Below are positions 46,528-56,230 of a DNA stretch of 64,000 nucleotides, piece after piece. The stretch covers positions 186,001-250,000 of the forward strand of contig NZ_BANR01000004.1 in assembly GCF_000332975.1 (NCBI RefSeq). The letters are read 5' to 3'. Each line of letters starts with the position of its first letter. Within the stretch, counting starts at the first letter, position 1. The position numbers and the translations under genes were made by a program. This stretch comes from Gordonia aichiensis NBRC 108223. Lineage in GTDB: Bacteria; Actinomycetota; Actinomycetes; Mycobacteriales; Mycobacteriaceae. The notes beneath the pieces are model-generated. The model was not told the origin of the DNA. It saw nothing but the letters and a program-made list of their open reading frames with translations, and searched no databases.

Positions 46528-47652
46528 TCAGTTGACGGTCACCATTTCGTACTCGCCGATCTTGTCTGCCAGAGCGCTGACGTGCTCGTCGGCGTCGCCG
46601 AGCGTGCGCGAGATGGCCGTCAGGCGCGCGACGTAATGTCCCACAGGGTATTCCGCGGTCATGCCGATGCCGCCGTGCATCTGGATGGACTCCTGGCCGA
46701 CCTTGCGCGCGGAGCGGCAGATCTGCAGCTTCGCGCGGCTATAGACCGACGGATCGTCGACTCCGTCGTTGAGAGATGCCGTCGCGTACAGGCTCATGCT
46801 GCGCGCCAACTCGAGTGCCACATACACGTCCGACGCGCGCTGCGTGAGCGTCTGGAACGTCTTGAGCGGGACTCCGAACTGCTTGCGCGACTTGAGGTAG
46901 TCGGTCGTCAACTCCATCGCACGTTCCATGGCACCCACGGCTTCTGCGCACTGAGCGGTTTGAGCGAAAATGTCGGCGTAGGCGAGTGCGTCGGACTGGT
47001 CGCCTTCGGCGAGTTCGATGGCCGGGGTCCCTGCGAACGTGACCCGCGCGCCACGACGGTCGTCGTAGGTGCGGAAACCGTCAACGGTCACACCCGACGC
47101 ATCGGAGTCGGCGAGGAAGAGACCGATCGTCCCATCCTGACGTCGGGCGCTGACCACGAACTTCTGCGCCACATCGCCTGCGAGGACCGGATACTTGACT
47201 CCCTCGAGGGTGACTCCGTCGCTCGAGCCGGTGGCGGTGGTGGTGACTCCGGCTGCGGGCCAACGATCTTCGGGCTCTGCGTGCGCATAGCCGAGCAGTA
47301 GACGCCCCTCGGACACCTCGGTCAGCAGGCTGGTCCGGCGATCACCCGAGGCGACCCGATCGATGACGATGCCCGGGAGTAGCGCGCCGTACAGGAGCGG
47401 CTCCGGCGCCAGGCTGCGGCCCACCTCGCCCATCAGTGCGCTGACCTCCACCGGGCCTGCGCCTGTTCCGCCGGCGTCCTCACTGAACGGCAGCCCCAGG
47501 ATGCCGATCTCGGCAAGCGATGCCCAGATCGACGGCGACCATCCGCTCTCGGTCTCCGACACCGCGCGGATCTTCTCTATGTCATAACTCTTGAACACGC
47601 TGCGGACAGTGTCGCGCAGCAGTGCTTGCTCTTCGGTGAGCTCGAAATCCAT
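46528..47652 (-). CDS. Acyl-CoA dehydrogenase, small-subunit type
   Basis: A 374-residue flavoprotein. It begins MDFELTEEQALLRDTVRSVF; FGVPLKTFQTLTQRASDV is the FAD region, with the Arg/Lys before it, and QMHGGIGMTAEYPVGHYVARL the C-terminal helix. It lies 28 bases after a second dehydrogenase gene. Such adjacent pairs in actinobacteria often form alpha2beta2 enzymes acting on steroid-type or branched CoA esters, so a heteromer is inferred. ATG 47652 is selected by homology; the open frame extends upstream. Confidence 0.87.
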   Translation of the reverse strand: MDFELTEEQALLRDTVRSVFKSYDIEKIRAVSETESGWSPSIWASLAEIGILGLPFSEDAGGTGAGPVEVSALMGEVGRSLAPEPLLYGALLPGIVIDRVASGDRRTSLLTEVSEGRLLLGYAHAEPEDRWPAAGVTTTATGSSDGVTLEGVKYPVLAGDVAQKFVVSARRQDGTIGLFLADSDASGVTVDGFRTYDDRRGARVTFAGTPAIELAEGDQSDALAYADIFAQTAQCAEAVGAMERAMELTTDYLKSRKQFGVPLKTFQTLTQRASDVYVALELARSMSLYATASLNDGVDDPSVYSRAKLQICRSARKVGQESIQMHGGIGMTAEYPVGHYVARLTAISRTLGDADEHVSALADKIGEYEMVTVN

Positions 47653-47680
47653 TGTGTTACTCCAGGTTCTGCCGGGCCGA

Positions 47681-48850
47681 CTACAGGCCGAGGATCGACG
47701 ACGAGATGATGCTGCGCTGGACCTCCGACGAGCCGCCGTAGATGGTGACCTTGCGGTAGTTGAGGTACTCGGGCACGGCGAGCTGAGCCCATTCCGGGGT
47801 TCCGACGCCGGGTGCATCGACGGCCAGTCCACGCGCACCGGCGACATCGGCGAGCAGCTCCGTCGCCGACTGCTGCAGTTCGCTGCCGCGCAGCTTGACC
47901 AGCGACGAAACGGGGTTGGGCTTGCCGTCTGCCGAACCTGCGACGACGCGCAGTTGCGTCACCTCGAGTGCGAGCAGTTCGGTCTCGAGTTCTGCCAGAC
48001 GCGCCGCGAACAGCGGGTCGTCGAGCAGCGTGCCGCGTGCGGTCGTGGTCGCGGCGGCGAGTTTCTTGGCCTCGGCGAGCTTGGTTTTGGTCCAGCCGAC
48101 GCGTGCGATGCCGGTGCGCTCGTTCCCGAGCAGGAACTTGGCGTAGGTCCACCCTGCGTTCTCCTCGCCGACGAGGTTCTCGACGGGCACCTTGACGTCG
48201 TTGAAGAACACCTCGTTGACCTCGACGCTGCCGTCGATCAGCTTGATCGGACGCATCTCGATTCCCGGGGTGTCCAGATCGATGAGCAGGAAGCTGATGC
48301 CCGCCTGCTTCTTGACGTCGGGGTCGGTGCGCACGAGGCAGAAGATCCAGTCGGCGTACTGGCCGAGGGTCGTCCAGGTCTTCTGGCCGTTGACGATGTA
48401 GTGGTCGCCGTCGCGGACCGCCCGGGTCTTGAGCGAGGCGAGATCCGAACCGGCCTCGGGCTCGGAGAATCCCTGGCACCACCAGATGTCGAGGTTGGCG
48501 GTCTTCGGGAGGAACCGCTCCTTGATCTCCTGCGATCCGAAGGTCGCGATGACCGGGCCCACCATGTTGACGTTGAACGTCAGGGGATCGGGGACGAAGT
48601 TCAGGCTGAGCTGATCGTGGTAGATGTTGCGCTGGACCGGCGTCCAGTCGCGACCACCCCACTCCTTCGGCCAGCCCGGTGTCGCAAGGCCTTCTGCGTT
48701 GAGGATGCGTTGGGTGGTGACGATGTCGTCTGGCAGGTTCAGCGCGCCTGCGGCTGCACGCTGACGGATCTCCTCGGGGATCTTCGTCGTGAAGAAGCTC
48801 TGGAGTTCTTCGCGGAACTTCTGTTCATCTGAATCGAACTTCAAGTGCAT
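47681..48850 (-). CDS. Acyl-CoA dehydrogenase, partner subunit
   Basis: A 389-residue acyl-CoA dehydrogenase starting MHLKFDSDEQKFREELQ. QGFSEPEAGSDLASLKTRA is the substrate and flavin loop, DHYIVNGQKTWTT the next strand, and IYGGSSEVQRSIIS the C-terminal flavin segment. In that segment Gly sits where the catalytic Glu of medium-chain enzymes lies, so the base is elsewhere or in the partner. It is followed by the small-subunit gene after 28 bases. Confidence 0.87.
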   Translation of the reverse strand: MHLKFDSDEQKFREELQSFFTTKIPEEIRQRAAAGALNLPDDIVTTQRILNAEGLATPGWPKEWGGRDWTPVQRNIYHDQLSLNFVPDPLTFNVNMVGPVIATFGSQEIKERFLPKTANLDIWWCQGFSEPEAGSDLASLKTRAVRDGDHYIVNGQKTWTTLGQYADWIFCLVRTDPDVKKQAGISFLLIDLDTPGIEMRPIKLIDGSVEVNEVFFNDVKVPVENLVGEENAGWTYAKFLLGNERTGIARVGWTKTKLAEAKKLAAATTTARGTLLDDPLFAARLAELETELLALEVTQLRVVAGSADGKPNPVSSLVKLRGSELQQSATELLADVAGARGLAVDAPGVGTPEWAQLAVPEYLNYRKVTIYGGSSEVQRSIISSSILGL

Positions 48851-48920
48851 GTAACCAGTCTTACCCTGTGGCACCTGTCCTGCAAAAGTGCGGGCGGGCG
48901 AGTTGGCGCCGGATCGTGCC

Positions 48921-50177
48921 CTATCCGATAGTGGGTTCGGCGCGCGCCTCCCTGCGCCGGGTCCACGCGGTGACCGCAGCGCCCAGCACGGTGACGACCA
49001 GGACGTATGCGACGTAACAGACAACGGTTTCCTGTAACCCGATGTGCGACACCACGAGTCCTGCGATCACCGCCGGCACGCTGAAGGCGATGTAGCTGGT
49101 GATGAAGACAGCGGAGAAGACCTGCCCCCGCTGATGCGAGGGAGTCCGGTTGCTGACGTTGTCGAGTGCACCGAGGAACGTACCCGCGAAACCCGAGCCG
49201 GCAAGGATGGATCCGACGATGTAGAGGGGAAGCATCGAGGTGAGGACGCCTGCGAGCGAGATGACCGCCCCGCACGCGAGCGCCGGATACCCGTACGTCA
49301 GCTTGGTGCCGGCGTTCCAGCCCGTGATCGCCATCGAGGTGAGTGCTCCAGAGGCGAAGAAGACGAACAAGACCGCGCCCGCCGCGCCGTGGTTCTCGAT
49401 ACCGAATACGCGGGCCACCACCGACGAGCCCAGCGAGAGGTAGAGACCACCCATCGACCAGGTCGCCACGAATGCCGGAATTGCAGTGACGAACAATCTC
49501 TGCAGAGCCGACGGCACCGATGCCTGCGGCGCGAGCGTCCGCCAGACGTGGCGGCGGGAGTCGAAGCCGACGCGCTCGGATGTCTCCGGCACGATCAGCA
49601 GCGCGACCAGCAGGATCGCGAACACGGCCAGCGTGACCTCGTAGACGAGGAATCGTGGCGCGGGTGCGTACTGGACCAGCACGCCGGCGATGACGACACC
49701 GCCCGCGAGTCCGACGGTCGGTCCGGCGCCGGTGATCGCAGAGCCGAGACGTTGCGATGGCTGCATGTCGACGACGGTCGCGGTGAGCGTGCCGATCGCT
49801 GCACCCGTGGCCAGGCCCTGCAGAGCACGTGCGGCGATCAGGAGGCCGACGCTGTCGGCCACGACGAAGAGCACCATGCTGGCGATCAGCAGGACGAGCG
49901 CTGCCGCAAGCACGGGCCGTCGACCGATGTGGTCGGACAACGACCCCACGGTGAGCAGGCTGACGAGCATGGTCGCGACGTAGACCGCGAACACCACGGT
50001 CAGAGTGAACGGCGAGAATCCCCACAACTGCTGGTACACGGGATACAACGGCGAGGGGGCCGCTGAGGCGAACAGCACCGTGATCATCGTGGCGGTCACG
50101 ATCCAGAACGCGCGATGCGGGTGCAGAGGCCTGGTGCCGCGACGCCGACGTGAGGGGGTCTCCAGCGTTGCTGTCAC
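48921..50177 (-). CDS. MFS transporter (drug exporter type)
   Basis: A 418-residue, 12-helix major facilitator. ASAAPSPLYPVYQQLWGFSP leads into helix 2, GSLSDHIGRRPVLAA is the A-loop and GAGPTVGLAGGVVIAGVLVQ the antiporter motif C region, which points to efflux. The GTG at 50177 has a perfect AGGAGG seven bases upstream. It is divergent from a TetR regulator, with two matched inverted repeats between them, and so is probably induced by its substrate. Confidence 0.87.
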   Translation of the reverse strand: MTATLETPSRRRRGTRPLHPHRAFWIVTATMITVLFASAAPSPLYPVYQQLWGFSPFTLTVVFAVYVATMLVSLLTVGSLSDHIGRRPVLAAALVLLIASMVLFVVADSVGLLIAARALQGLATGAAIGTLTATVVDMQPSQRLGSAITGAGPTVGLAGGVVIAGVLVQYAPAPRFLVYEVTLAVFAILLVALLIVPETSERVGFDSRRHVWRTLAPQASVPSALQRLFVTAIPAFVATWSMGGLYLSLGSSVVARVFGIENHGAAGAVLFVFFASGALTSMAITGWNAGTKLTYGYPALACGAVISLAGVLTSMLPLYIVGSILAGSGFAGTFLGALDNVSNRTPSHQRGQVFSAVFITSYIAFSVPAVIAGLVVSHIGLQETVVCYVAYVLVVTVLGAAVTAWTRRREARAEPTIG

Positions 50178-50193
50178 GACGTTGCCTCCTAAA

Positions 50194-50207
50194 GCAAATT
50201 CGATTGC
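50194..50207. promoter_or_regulatory. Operator candidate 1 for the TetR regulator
   Basis: GCAA-N6-TTGC, flanked on the left by AAA. It lies 16 bases before the exporter GTG. A second site with the same arms and spacer length is 48 bases away, beside the regulator start. Confidence 0.65.
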
Positions 50208-50241
50208 ATTAAGGTTAATGTATGCGCGACCTGTCATAAAA

Positions 50242-50255
50242 GCAACGTGATTTGC
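50242..50255. promoter_or_regulatory. Operator candidate 2 for the TetR regulator
   Basis: GCAA-N6-TTGC, again preceded by AAA and followed by A, 12 bases before the regulator ATG. It is exactly 48 bases from site 1, so one regulator could control both directions. Confidence 0.65.
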
Positions 50256-50267
50256 AATAATGGTGGC

Positions 50268-50897
50268 ATGGCTGGAACGTCGCAGGCAACCGAACCCTCC
50301 GCAGCGGACAACGGGCCGTCGGCGGCCGCCCCGGCGGTCTCCCGGTCGCACGCCAAGCGACCGGGCGGACGAAGTGCTCGTGTGCAGAGTGCAGTGTTCA
50401 CGGCGGTCGGCCAGCTCGTCGGTGCCGGTGAGCGCGAGACGATGACCATCCCGCAGGTCGCAGAGCTCGCGGGAGTCAATCCCACCAGCATCTACCGGAG
50501 GTGGGGGACGATCGGTGATCTGCTCGGGGAGGTCGCGGTGGCTGCGCTGACGCAGGGGGAGGACCTGCCTGATCATGGTGTGCTCGCCGACGATCTCGGC
50601 GACTGGTCACGGATCATCGCCTTCGACATCGCTCGACCGAAGCGCCGTGCCTATCTGCGCGCGATGGCCTCGGCGCGCGATGGCATCGTCGAGGCGTGCC
50701 CGTGCTGGGAGATCAGGCGGGAGCAGGCGACACAGATGATCGAGCGCGCCGCTGCGCGCGGCGAGCGGGTGCCCAGTGTGCGGCAGGTGCTCGACCACAT
50801 CATCGCCCCGCTCTATCACCATGCGGTCTTCGCGCTTCCGATCGACGATGATTACGCCACCGATCTCGCCGGAGACGTCATGGCGATGGTGCGGTGA
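50268..50897 (+). CDS. TetR family transcriptional regulator
   Basis: A 209-residue repressor. The helix-turn-helix is at about residues 45-85, with MTIPQVAELAGVNPTSIYRRWG as the core (shown as landmark residues 66-87; key residues Val, Pro, Tyr, Trp). The C-terminal ligand domain has DHIIAPLYHHAVF, common in this group. It is divergent from the MFS exporter and probably represses it and itself through the two GCAA-N6-TTGC sites. ATG 50268 follows the second operator. Confidence 0.87.
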   Translation: MAGTSQATEPSAADNGPSAAAPAVSRSHAKRPGGRSARVQSAVFTAVGQLVGAGERETMTIPQVAELAGVNPTSIYRRWGTIGDLLGEVAVAALTQGEDLPDHGVLADDLGDWSRIIAFDIARPKRRAYLRAMASARDGIVEACPCWEIRREQATQMIERAAARGERVPSVRQVLDHIIAPLYHHAVFALPIDDDYATDLAGDVMAMVR

Positions 50898-50963
50898 GTA
50901 CATCTATCTGACCGGTTCGACCGGTTCTGCCCTTGTCCGGTTCGCAATGGCTAGGCTTCGGCC

Positions 50964-52376
50964 ATGCAGCACGTACATGCCTTTCGCGACGACGCACTGG
51001 GCGACCTCGATGGAGTAGGGATCGGTGCGGCCATCGCCGCAGGTGAGATCTCGGCGCTCGAAGCGGTCGACGCCGCGCTCGATCGCATCGACTCGGTGAA
51101 CCCGGTGCTCAATGCGGTCGCCTTCGACGACCGTGAGCGCGCCCGCAAGCGCGCCGTCGATGTCGACTTCGGAATGTGCTCCTTCGCCGGTGTTCCCTCG
51201 ATCGTGAAGAACAACACCGGATTTGCAGGGATACCGACGCGCAACGGTTCAGCCGCGACCCCCAACCGGCCGGAAACCGAGACCGAGCCGCTCCTCGAAC
51301 AGTTCTGTTCGACCGGCGTCAACATCGTCGGAGCCTCCACGCTTCCCGCGTTCGGACTCACCGCGACAACCGAATTCGTCGACAGGGAGCCGACGCGCAA
51401 CCCGTGGGACACCGACTTCTCCTGCGGTGCGTCGTCGGGAGGATCGGCAGCGCTCGTCGCCGCGGGGGCGTTGCCGATCGCGCACGCGAACGACGGCGGC
51501 GGTTCGATCCGTATACCCGCGGCGGCATGCGGCCTGGTGGGGTTCAAGCCGAGCCGTGGTCGTCTGTTGTTGACGGCGGAATCCGAGCAGATGCCCATCG
51601 ATCTCATCGCCAACGGAATCGTGAGCCGGTCGGTTCGGGATACCGCGCACTTCCTCGCCGATGCCGAGAAGTTCCATCCTGCACAGAATCTTCCGGCGAT
51701 CGGACTGGCCGACACCCCCATCCGTCGTCGCCTGCGCATCGCGATGATGACCGAGCCGATCACCGGCCAACTCCTCGACCGCGACACGGAGACCGCCGTT
51801 GCGGGCGTCGCCGAACTGCTGGAGTCACTCGGTCACGGTGTCGAGCATGTGCCGGTGCCGGTCGACAGACGCTACGTCGACGACTTCACCGAGTACTGGG
51901 CGCTGCTGGCGTTCTTCATCGACCACTTCGGAAAACGTTCCTACGGCAAGGAGTTCGACCGTAGGAAGCTCGACGCGTTCACGCTCGGACTCTCCCGGAA
52001 GTACCTGCGTCGGATGTGGCACACCCCGTCGATGATCCGCGCTTTGAAACGATCGACCGCAGTGTTCCGTGACATGTTCACCCGCTTCGACGTCGTGCTG
52101 ACCCCGACACTGGCGCACACCACCCCCGAGATCGGATACCTCGATCCCGCAGGCGAATTCGACGTCATCTTCGATCGGCTCATACGCTACGTCTCGTTCA
52201 CCCCCATCAACAACACCTCCGGCACGCCCGCCGTCAGTCTGCCGCTGGCGCAGTCATCCTCAGGTATGCCCATCGGTGTGCACTTCTGCGCGGACCTCGG
52301 CGACGAGCGCACCCTGCTCGAGTTGGCGTACCAACTCGAGGCGGCCCGCCCGTTCGCCCGAATCCAGGACTCCTGA
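50964..52376 (+). CDS. Amidase signature family hydrolase
   Basis: A 470-residue amidase. The Ser-cisSer-Lys triad is visible: Lys in GVPSIVKNN, the glycine-serine loop CGASSGGSAALVAAG and the nucleophile in DGGGSIRIPAAACG. Members hydrolyse small amides to acids and ammonia. The gene is 66 bases after the TetR gene and may be under the same control. The product acid could feed the CoA ligases downstream; this is inference. Confidence 0.9.
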   Translation: MQHVHAFRDDALGDLDGVGIGAAIAAGEISALEAVDAALDRIDSVNPVLNAVAFDDRERARKRAVDVDFGMCSFAGVPSIVKNNTGFAGIPTRNGSAATPNRPETETEPLLEQFCSTGVNIVGASTLPAFGLTATTEFVDREPTRNPWDTDFSCGASSGGSAALVAAGALPIAHANDGGGSIRIPAAACGLVGFKPSRGRLLLTAESEQMPIDLIANGIVSRSVRDTAHFLADAEKFHPAQNLPAIGLADTPIRRRLRIAMMTEPITGQLLDRDTETAVAGVAELLESLGHGVEHVPVPVDRRYVDDFTEYWALLAFFIDHFGKRSYGKEFDRRKLDAFTLGLSRKYLRRMWHTPSMIRALKRSTAVFRDMFTRFDVVLTPTLAHTTPEIGYLDPAGEFDVIFDRLIRYVSFTPINNTSGTPAVSLPLAQSSSGMPIGVHFCADLGDERTLLELAYQLEAARPFARIQDS

Positions 52377-52524
52377 GCGAATTCACCCATTGCGCAACAG
52401 CACGCACTGACGGGCGATGACTGACGAGTCACACCGCGCCGTTCCAAAACGTGTACATGCGACCATTCTCGTCGATGCCGCGCTCGGTGTGCGGGAGATC
52501 GGTATGTGATCAGAAAGGATTCGG

Positions 52525-53472
52525 ATGGCCTTGCTCTGGGACCAGCACGCGTGCCTGCCGTTGCAGCCCGACGCCGATGTCGGGTACCTGACGAGATTCG
52601 CCCGTTCGGGGCCGACGTACGTCTCGGTCAACGTCGGATATGCACCGCAGACCTTTGTTGACTCGACGAACCTGTTGGCGCACTTCACGTCTCATATCTC
52701 GGCTCACCCCGGACTGGCGGTCGCCACGACTCTCCATGACATCGACGCGGCGGGTGAGCGCGGGCAGATCGCGATCGGCTTCGACCTCGAGGACTCGAAT
52801 CCCCTCGACGGAGACCTCGACAACGTGCACCGCTTCGTCGAACTCGGTGTACGCACCATGTTGCCCACCTACAACCACGCGAATGCCGCCGGTTGCGGCT
52901 GCCTGGACGTCACCGATACCGGACTGACATCGTGGGGTCGCCTGCTGGTGCGTGAAATGAACTCCGCAGGAATGGTTCCCGATGGATCGCATTGCAGTGC
53001 GCGCACCGGTCTCGAACTCTGTGAGGTGTCGGCCAAACCCGTCATCTACAGCCACTCGTGCATGCGGTCGGTGTGGGAGCACCCGCGCAACATCACCGAC
53101 GAGCAGGCGCGCGAATGCGCACGCACTGGAGGTGTCGTCGGTATCACCGGTGTCGGGATCTTCCTCGGCCCCAACACTCCGACACTCGACGCCATGACAC
53201 GGCACCTCGAATACGCCGTCGAACTGGTCGGGATCGACCACGTCGGCGTCAGTACCGATCACTCCTTCGACGCCGACGACTTTCTCGCCGAGATTCGTGA
53301 CCACCCGGACTCGTTCGACGATTCGTACACCCGCTGGGGTCCGATCGAATGGATGGCACCGGAAGTGTTCGTCACTCTTGGAGCCCACCTGTCGGGGCGG
53401 GGGTGGGCCGACACCGACGTCGCAGCAGTGCTCGGCGGAAACTTCCGGCGGGTCGCTGCGGTGAGCTGGTGA
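52525..53472 (+). CDS. M19 family membrane dipeptidase-like hydrolase
   Basis: A 315-residue amidohydrolase-fold enzyme of the renal dipeptidase family. Metal-binding landmarks are DQHACLPL (DxH) at the N-terminus, GFDLEDSNPL with the bridging acid, VIYSHSCMRSVW and ISHVGVSTDHSFD-like DHVGVSTDHSFD. M19 enzymes split dipeptides or related N-acyl compounds. AAAGGA precedes ATG 52525. The upstream gap of 148 bases contains TGACT-GACG-AGTCA at 52418-52431. Confidence 0.87.
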   Translation: MALLWDQHACLPLQPDADVGYLTRFARSGPTYVSVNVGYAPQTFVDSTNLLAHFTSHISAHPGLAVATTLHDIDAAGERGQIAIGFDLEDSNPLDGDLDNVHRFVELGVRTMLPTYNHANAAGCGCLDVTDTGLTSWGRLLVREMNSAGMVPDGSHCSARTGLELCEVSAKPVIYSHSCMRSVWEHPRNITDEQARECARTGGVVGITGVGIFLGPNTPTLDAMTRHLEYAVELVGIDHVGVSTDHSFDADDFLAEIRDHPDSFDDSYTRWGPIEWMAPEVFVTLGAHLSGRGWADTDVAAVLGGNFRRVAAVSW

Positions 53473-53494
53473 CGTGTGCAAGGGGCGCAGAATC

Positions 53495-53532
53495 CACGAG
53501 GGCGGGGCCGTGGTGCCGGACCCGCCCTCGTG
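53495..53532. terminator. Terminator hairpin
   Basis: CACGAGGGCGGG pairs perfectly with CCCGCCCTCGTG (12-bp stem, 14-base loop). It lies between the dipeptidase gene and the convergent ligase gene and can serve both. Confidence 0.85.
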
Positions 53533-53567
53533 AGAACTTCACGGTGCGTGAAATGTCTACGCGAGAC

Positions 53568-55235
53568 TCAGTTCTGAGCGCGCAACTCTCGACGCAGAAT
53601 CTTCCCGGTGACTGTCTTCGGGAGGTCCTCGACGATCTCGATCATCCGTGGGTACTTGTACGCCGCCATCTGCTCCTTGGCATAGGCGATCAGGTCCTGC
53701 GGCGTCACTGAGTGACCCTCTCGAACAGAGACGTAGGCCTTGACCGTCTCGCCGCGATACTCGTCGGGCACGCCGACGACCGCGACCTCGCGGACAGCAG
53801 GATGGGTGTAGAGCACGTCTTCGACCTCGCGTGGCCACACCTTGTATCCGGCGGCGTTGATCATGTCCTTCTTGCGGTCGACGAGGTAGAACCAGCCGTC
53901 GGAATCCATGAAGCCGACGTCGCCGGTGTACAGCGACCCCTCGGGAATCGACTTGGCTGTCGCCTCGGGCTTGTTCCAGTACCCACGAACCACCTGCGGT
54001 CCTGTCGTGACGAACTCGCCGACCTCACCGACGGGTACGTCGTCGCCGTTGTCGTCGACGACGCGTACAACCGTGTTGAAGACCGGCACACCCACCGACA
54101 ATGCGCCCGATTCGGGGTCGACGGGTGCTCGTACTCCGAAAGGCACACCGTGCGAGGGGGAGTTGGTCTCTGTCAGGCCGTAGATATTGTGAATGTAGGC
54201 GCCGAAGATGCCCTCGAGACGGTCGGCGACGGCCGGGGCGATGGGCGCACCACCCGAATAGAGAACTCGTAGACTCGCGAAGTCCTCGGGCGTCGCTCCT
54301 TGCGCCGACGCGAGCGCATTGAACGCGGTGATCGCTGCAACCGTGAACACCGGCCTGCGTTCACGGATGGCATCGAGCATCACCGCAGGTTCGAAGCGAT
54401 GCGCGAGTACGAGCCCAGACCGCGAGATCATCGCGAACATGACATGACCGATGAGTCCGGTGATGTGGAACAGCGGGGCCACCCCGAGGATTGCTTCTCC
54501 GGGTTTCAACCCCGTCCAGTCGCGATAGGTCTGTGCGTTGAACGCAAGATTTCGGTGTGTGTTCATCGCGCCCTTGGGCTCCCCCGTGGTGCCAGACGTG
54601 TACGCCAGGACCGCGACATCGTCGGGGTCGGGGTGCGCCGGTGGGAGATCGGCGTCGATGCTCGTGTCGATGATCTCGACGAGATCGATCGTGGTCTCGA
54701 ACGTGCGGCGCGTGAGTCCGGCGAACAGCCGCTGATCGTCGCGGGTTTGAAAATCCAGTTCGGAGCACGTGATCACCGTGGTCACCTCCGTGGCACCGCT
54801 GTCGATCACGTCTCGTGCCACCTCGTCGTACAGGTCGCCGAGAGTCAGCAGGGCGACGGCGCCCGAATCTGCGAGCAAGTAGGTGAGCTCGCGAGCCTTG
54901 TTCATCGGATTGATTGCGACCGCAGCTCCACCCGCACGCCACGATGCGATGAGTCCGATCACGAATGCCGGGTTGTTCTGTACGTAGAGAGCGAGACGGC
55001 TACCGTCGCGAAAACCTCGCTCCCGCAGTGTGACTGCGAGTGCGCGAGATGCTCTGTCGACGTCGCCGAAGGTCAACGTCCCGTCAAAGTAGTACAGGAA
55101 CGGATCATCCGGGGCGGATCGAACGGCGGCATCGAACACGTCGAGTCCGGTGGGGTATTCCTGATCGATTGTCGTCGGCGTGCCATCGGGATACAGCGAT
55201 TGCCAGGGCTTGTCCGTATACGTCTGTGTCGTCAC
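53568..55235 (-). CDS. AMP-dependent acyl-CoA ligase (first paralogue)
   Basis: A 555-residue adenylate-forming enzyme that activates an acid to its CoA ester. The P-loop is YTSGTTGEPKGAMNTH, A5 is IYGLTETNSPSHG, the hinge region reads WFYLVDRKKDMINAAGYK and the catalytic Lys lies in KTVTGKILRREL. It is closely similar to the ligase at 57290-58981. It overlaps the cyclase gene by four bases. The natural acid is unknown. Confidence 0.9.
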   Translation of the reverse strand: MTTQTYTDKPWQSLYPDGTPTTIDQEYPTGLDVFDAAVRSAPDDPFLYYFDGTLTFGDVDRASRALAVTLRERGFRDGSRLALYVQNNPAFVIGLIASWRAGGAAVAINPMNKARELTYLLADSGAVALLTLGDLYDEVARDVIDSGATEVTTVITCSELDFQTRDDQRLFAGLTRRTFETTIDLVEIIDTSIDADLPPAHPDPDDVAVLAYTSGTTGEPKGAMNTHRNLAFNAQTYRDWTGLKPGEAILGVAPLFHITGLIGHVMFAMISRSGLVLAHRFEPAVMLDAIRERRPVFTVAAITAFNALASAQGATPEDFASLRVLYSGGAPIAPAVADRLEGIFGAYIHNIYGLTETNSPSHGVPFGVRAPVDPESGALSVGVPVFNTVVRVVDDNGDDVPVGEVGEFVTTGPQVVRGYWNKPEATAKSIPEGSLYTGDVGFMDSDGWFYLVDRKKDMINAAGYKVWPREVEDVLYTHPAVREVAVVGVPDEYRGETVKAYVSVREGHSVTPQDLIAYAKEQMAAYKYPRMIEIVEDLPKTVTGKILRRELRAQN

Positions 55236-56197
55236 TTGATCACCACGGGGTTGACCGGTGCGCCCGATGCGTTGTGGATCTTCAAAGGTGCTGCGACGTA
55301 AAAGAACTCGTAGACGCCGTCCTGCGCGCAGTCGTCGGCAAGCTTCTCGAGGTCGCAGATCTCGGTGAACGCGATTCCCAGATTGCGCATGAGTGCGTTG
55401 TGGAGGACAAGGGCTGCGCCGTTGTGGGGGTCGGTGGTGATCTCGTTGGCGATCGTGTCAGTCACCAGGTTCGGGATCTCCTTCTCCTGGAACCATTCCA
55501 CCAACTCGCGAGAGTAAACCAGACCCGGCTCGCAGAAGTCGTCGTAGAACTTGTCGCCCTCCTCGAAGAACAGTGCTAGGTGGTTGGTGCGAATGATCAG
55601 AATGTCGCGTGGAGTGATCTCGATCCCTTGGGCTTGTGCGCACTTCTCGAGATCTGTGTGGTCGAAGGTCTCGCGTGCACCGAGGTAGTCGACTCCGCGG
55701 TACCGTGCCATATCGAGTAGTACCGCACGTCCGGCGACGCCGCGTTCGGCGATGGGTTCGACGCTTGCCTTGTCGAGTCCGCCGACGGTCGTTCGGGCGT
55801 CGTAGCCGTTCCAGATCTGGCCGCCGTACCAGACGTGGCCGAGGGCGTCATACTGCGTGGAGCCCTGGAGGAAGGCATTGATCTTGTCGTCGGCGTAGTG
55901 CAGGCCGCCGGGGAAGGCCGGACCGTCGCCACCCTCGTCCCAATGGGATTCGTCGAGGATCATCTCCGTGGTGGCCGGCGCGCGGCCAGGCCATACCGGG
56001 TCGCCTGCGGGATCGCCGATCAGTCGCTGCAGCGTGAACAGCGCGCCCCTTCTGATGAGAGCCGCGCCCGCGAGTACCTGATCGGTCGTCAGATAGTTCA
56101 GGCTGCCCACTTCGTCCTCGGGCCCCCACTTGCCCCAGTTGGATGGGGCGCCGTCGAGGAGTTCGGTGAGTTCGGGAACCTGCGGAACGGTGGTCAT
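55232..56197 (-). CDS. Cyclase family hydrolase (kynurenine formamidase-like)
   Basis: A 321-residue metal hydrolase of the PF04199 cyclase fold. The family motif HxGTHxDxPxH appears as QGSTQYDALGH, so two His are replaced by Gln while the Asp and last His remain; this form is common in the larger branch of the family. PEDEVGSLNYLTTDQV near the start is typical of that branch. It is translationally coupled to the CoA ligase, so it may open a ring or amide to give the acid that is activated. Substrate unknown. Confidence 0.87.
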   Translation of the reverse strand: MTTVPQVPELTELLDGAPSNWGKWGPEDEVGSLNYLTTDQVLAGAALIRRGALFTLQRLIGDPAGDPVWPGRAPATTEMILDESHWDEGGDGPAFPGGLHYADDKINAFLQGSTQYDALGHVWYGGQIWNGYDARTTVGGLDKASVEPIAERGVAGRAVLLDMARYRGVDYLGARETFDHTDLEKCAQAQGIEITPRDILIIRTNHLALFFEEGDKFYDDFCEPGLVYSRELVEWFQEKEIPNLVTDTIANEITTDPHNGAALVLHNALMRNLGIAFTEICDLEKLADDCAQDGVYEFFYVAAPLKIHNASGAPVNPVVIK

Positions 56198-56230
56198 GAG
56201 TCAGCTACCTCCAGAGTTGATGTCACGTCG

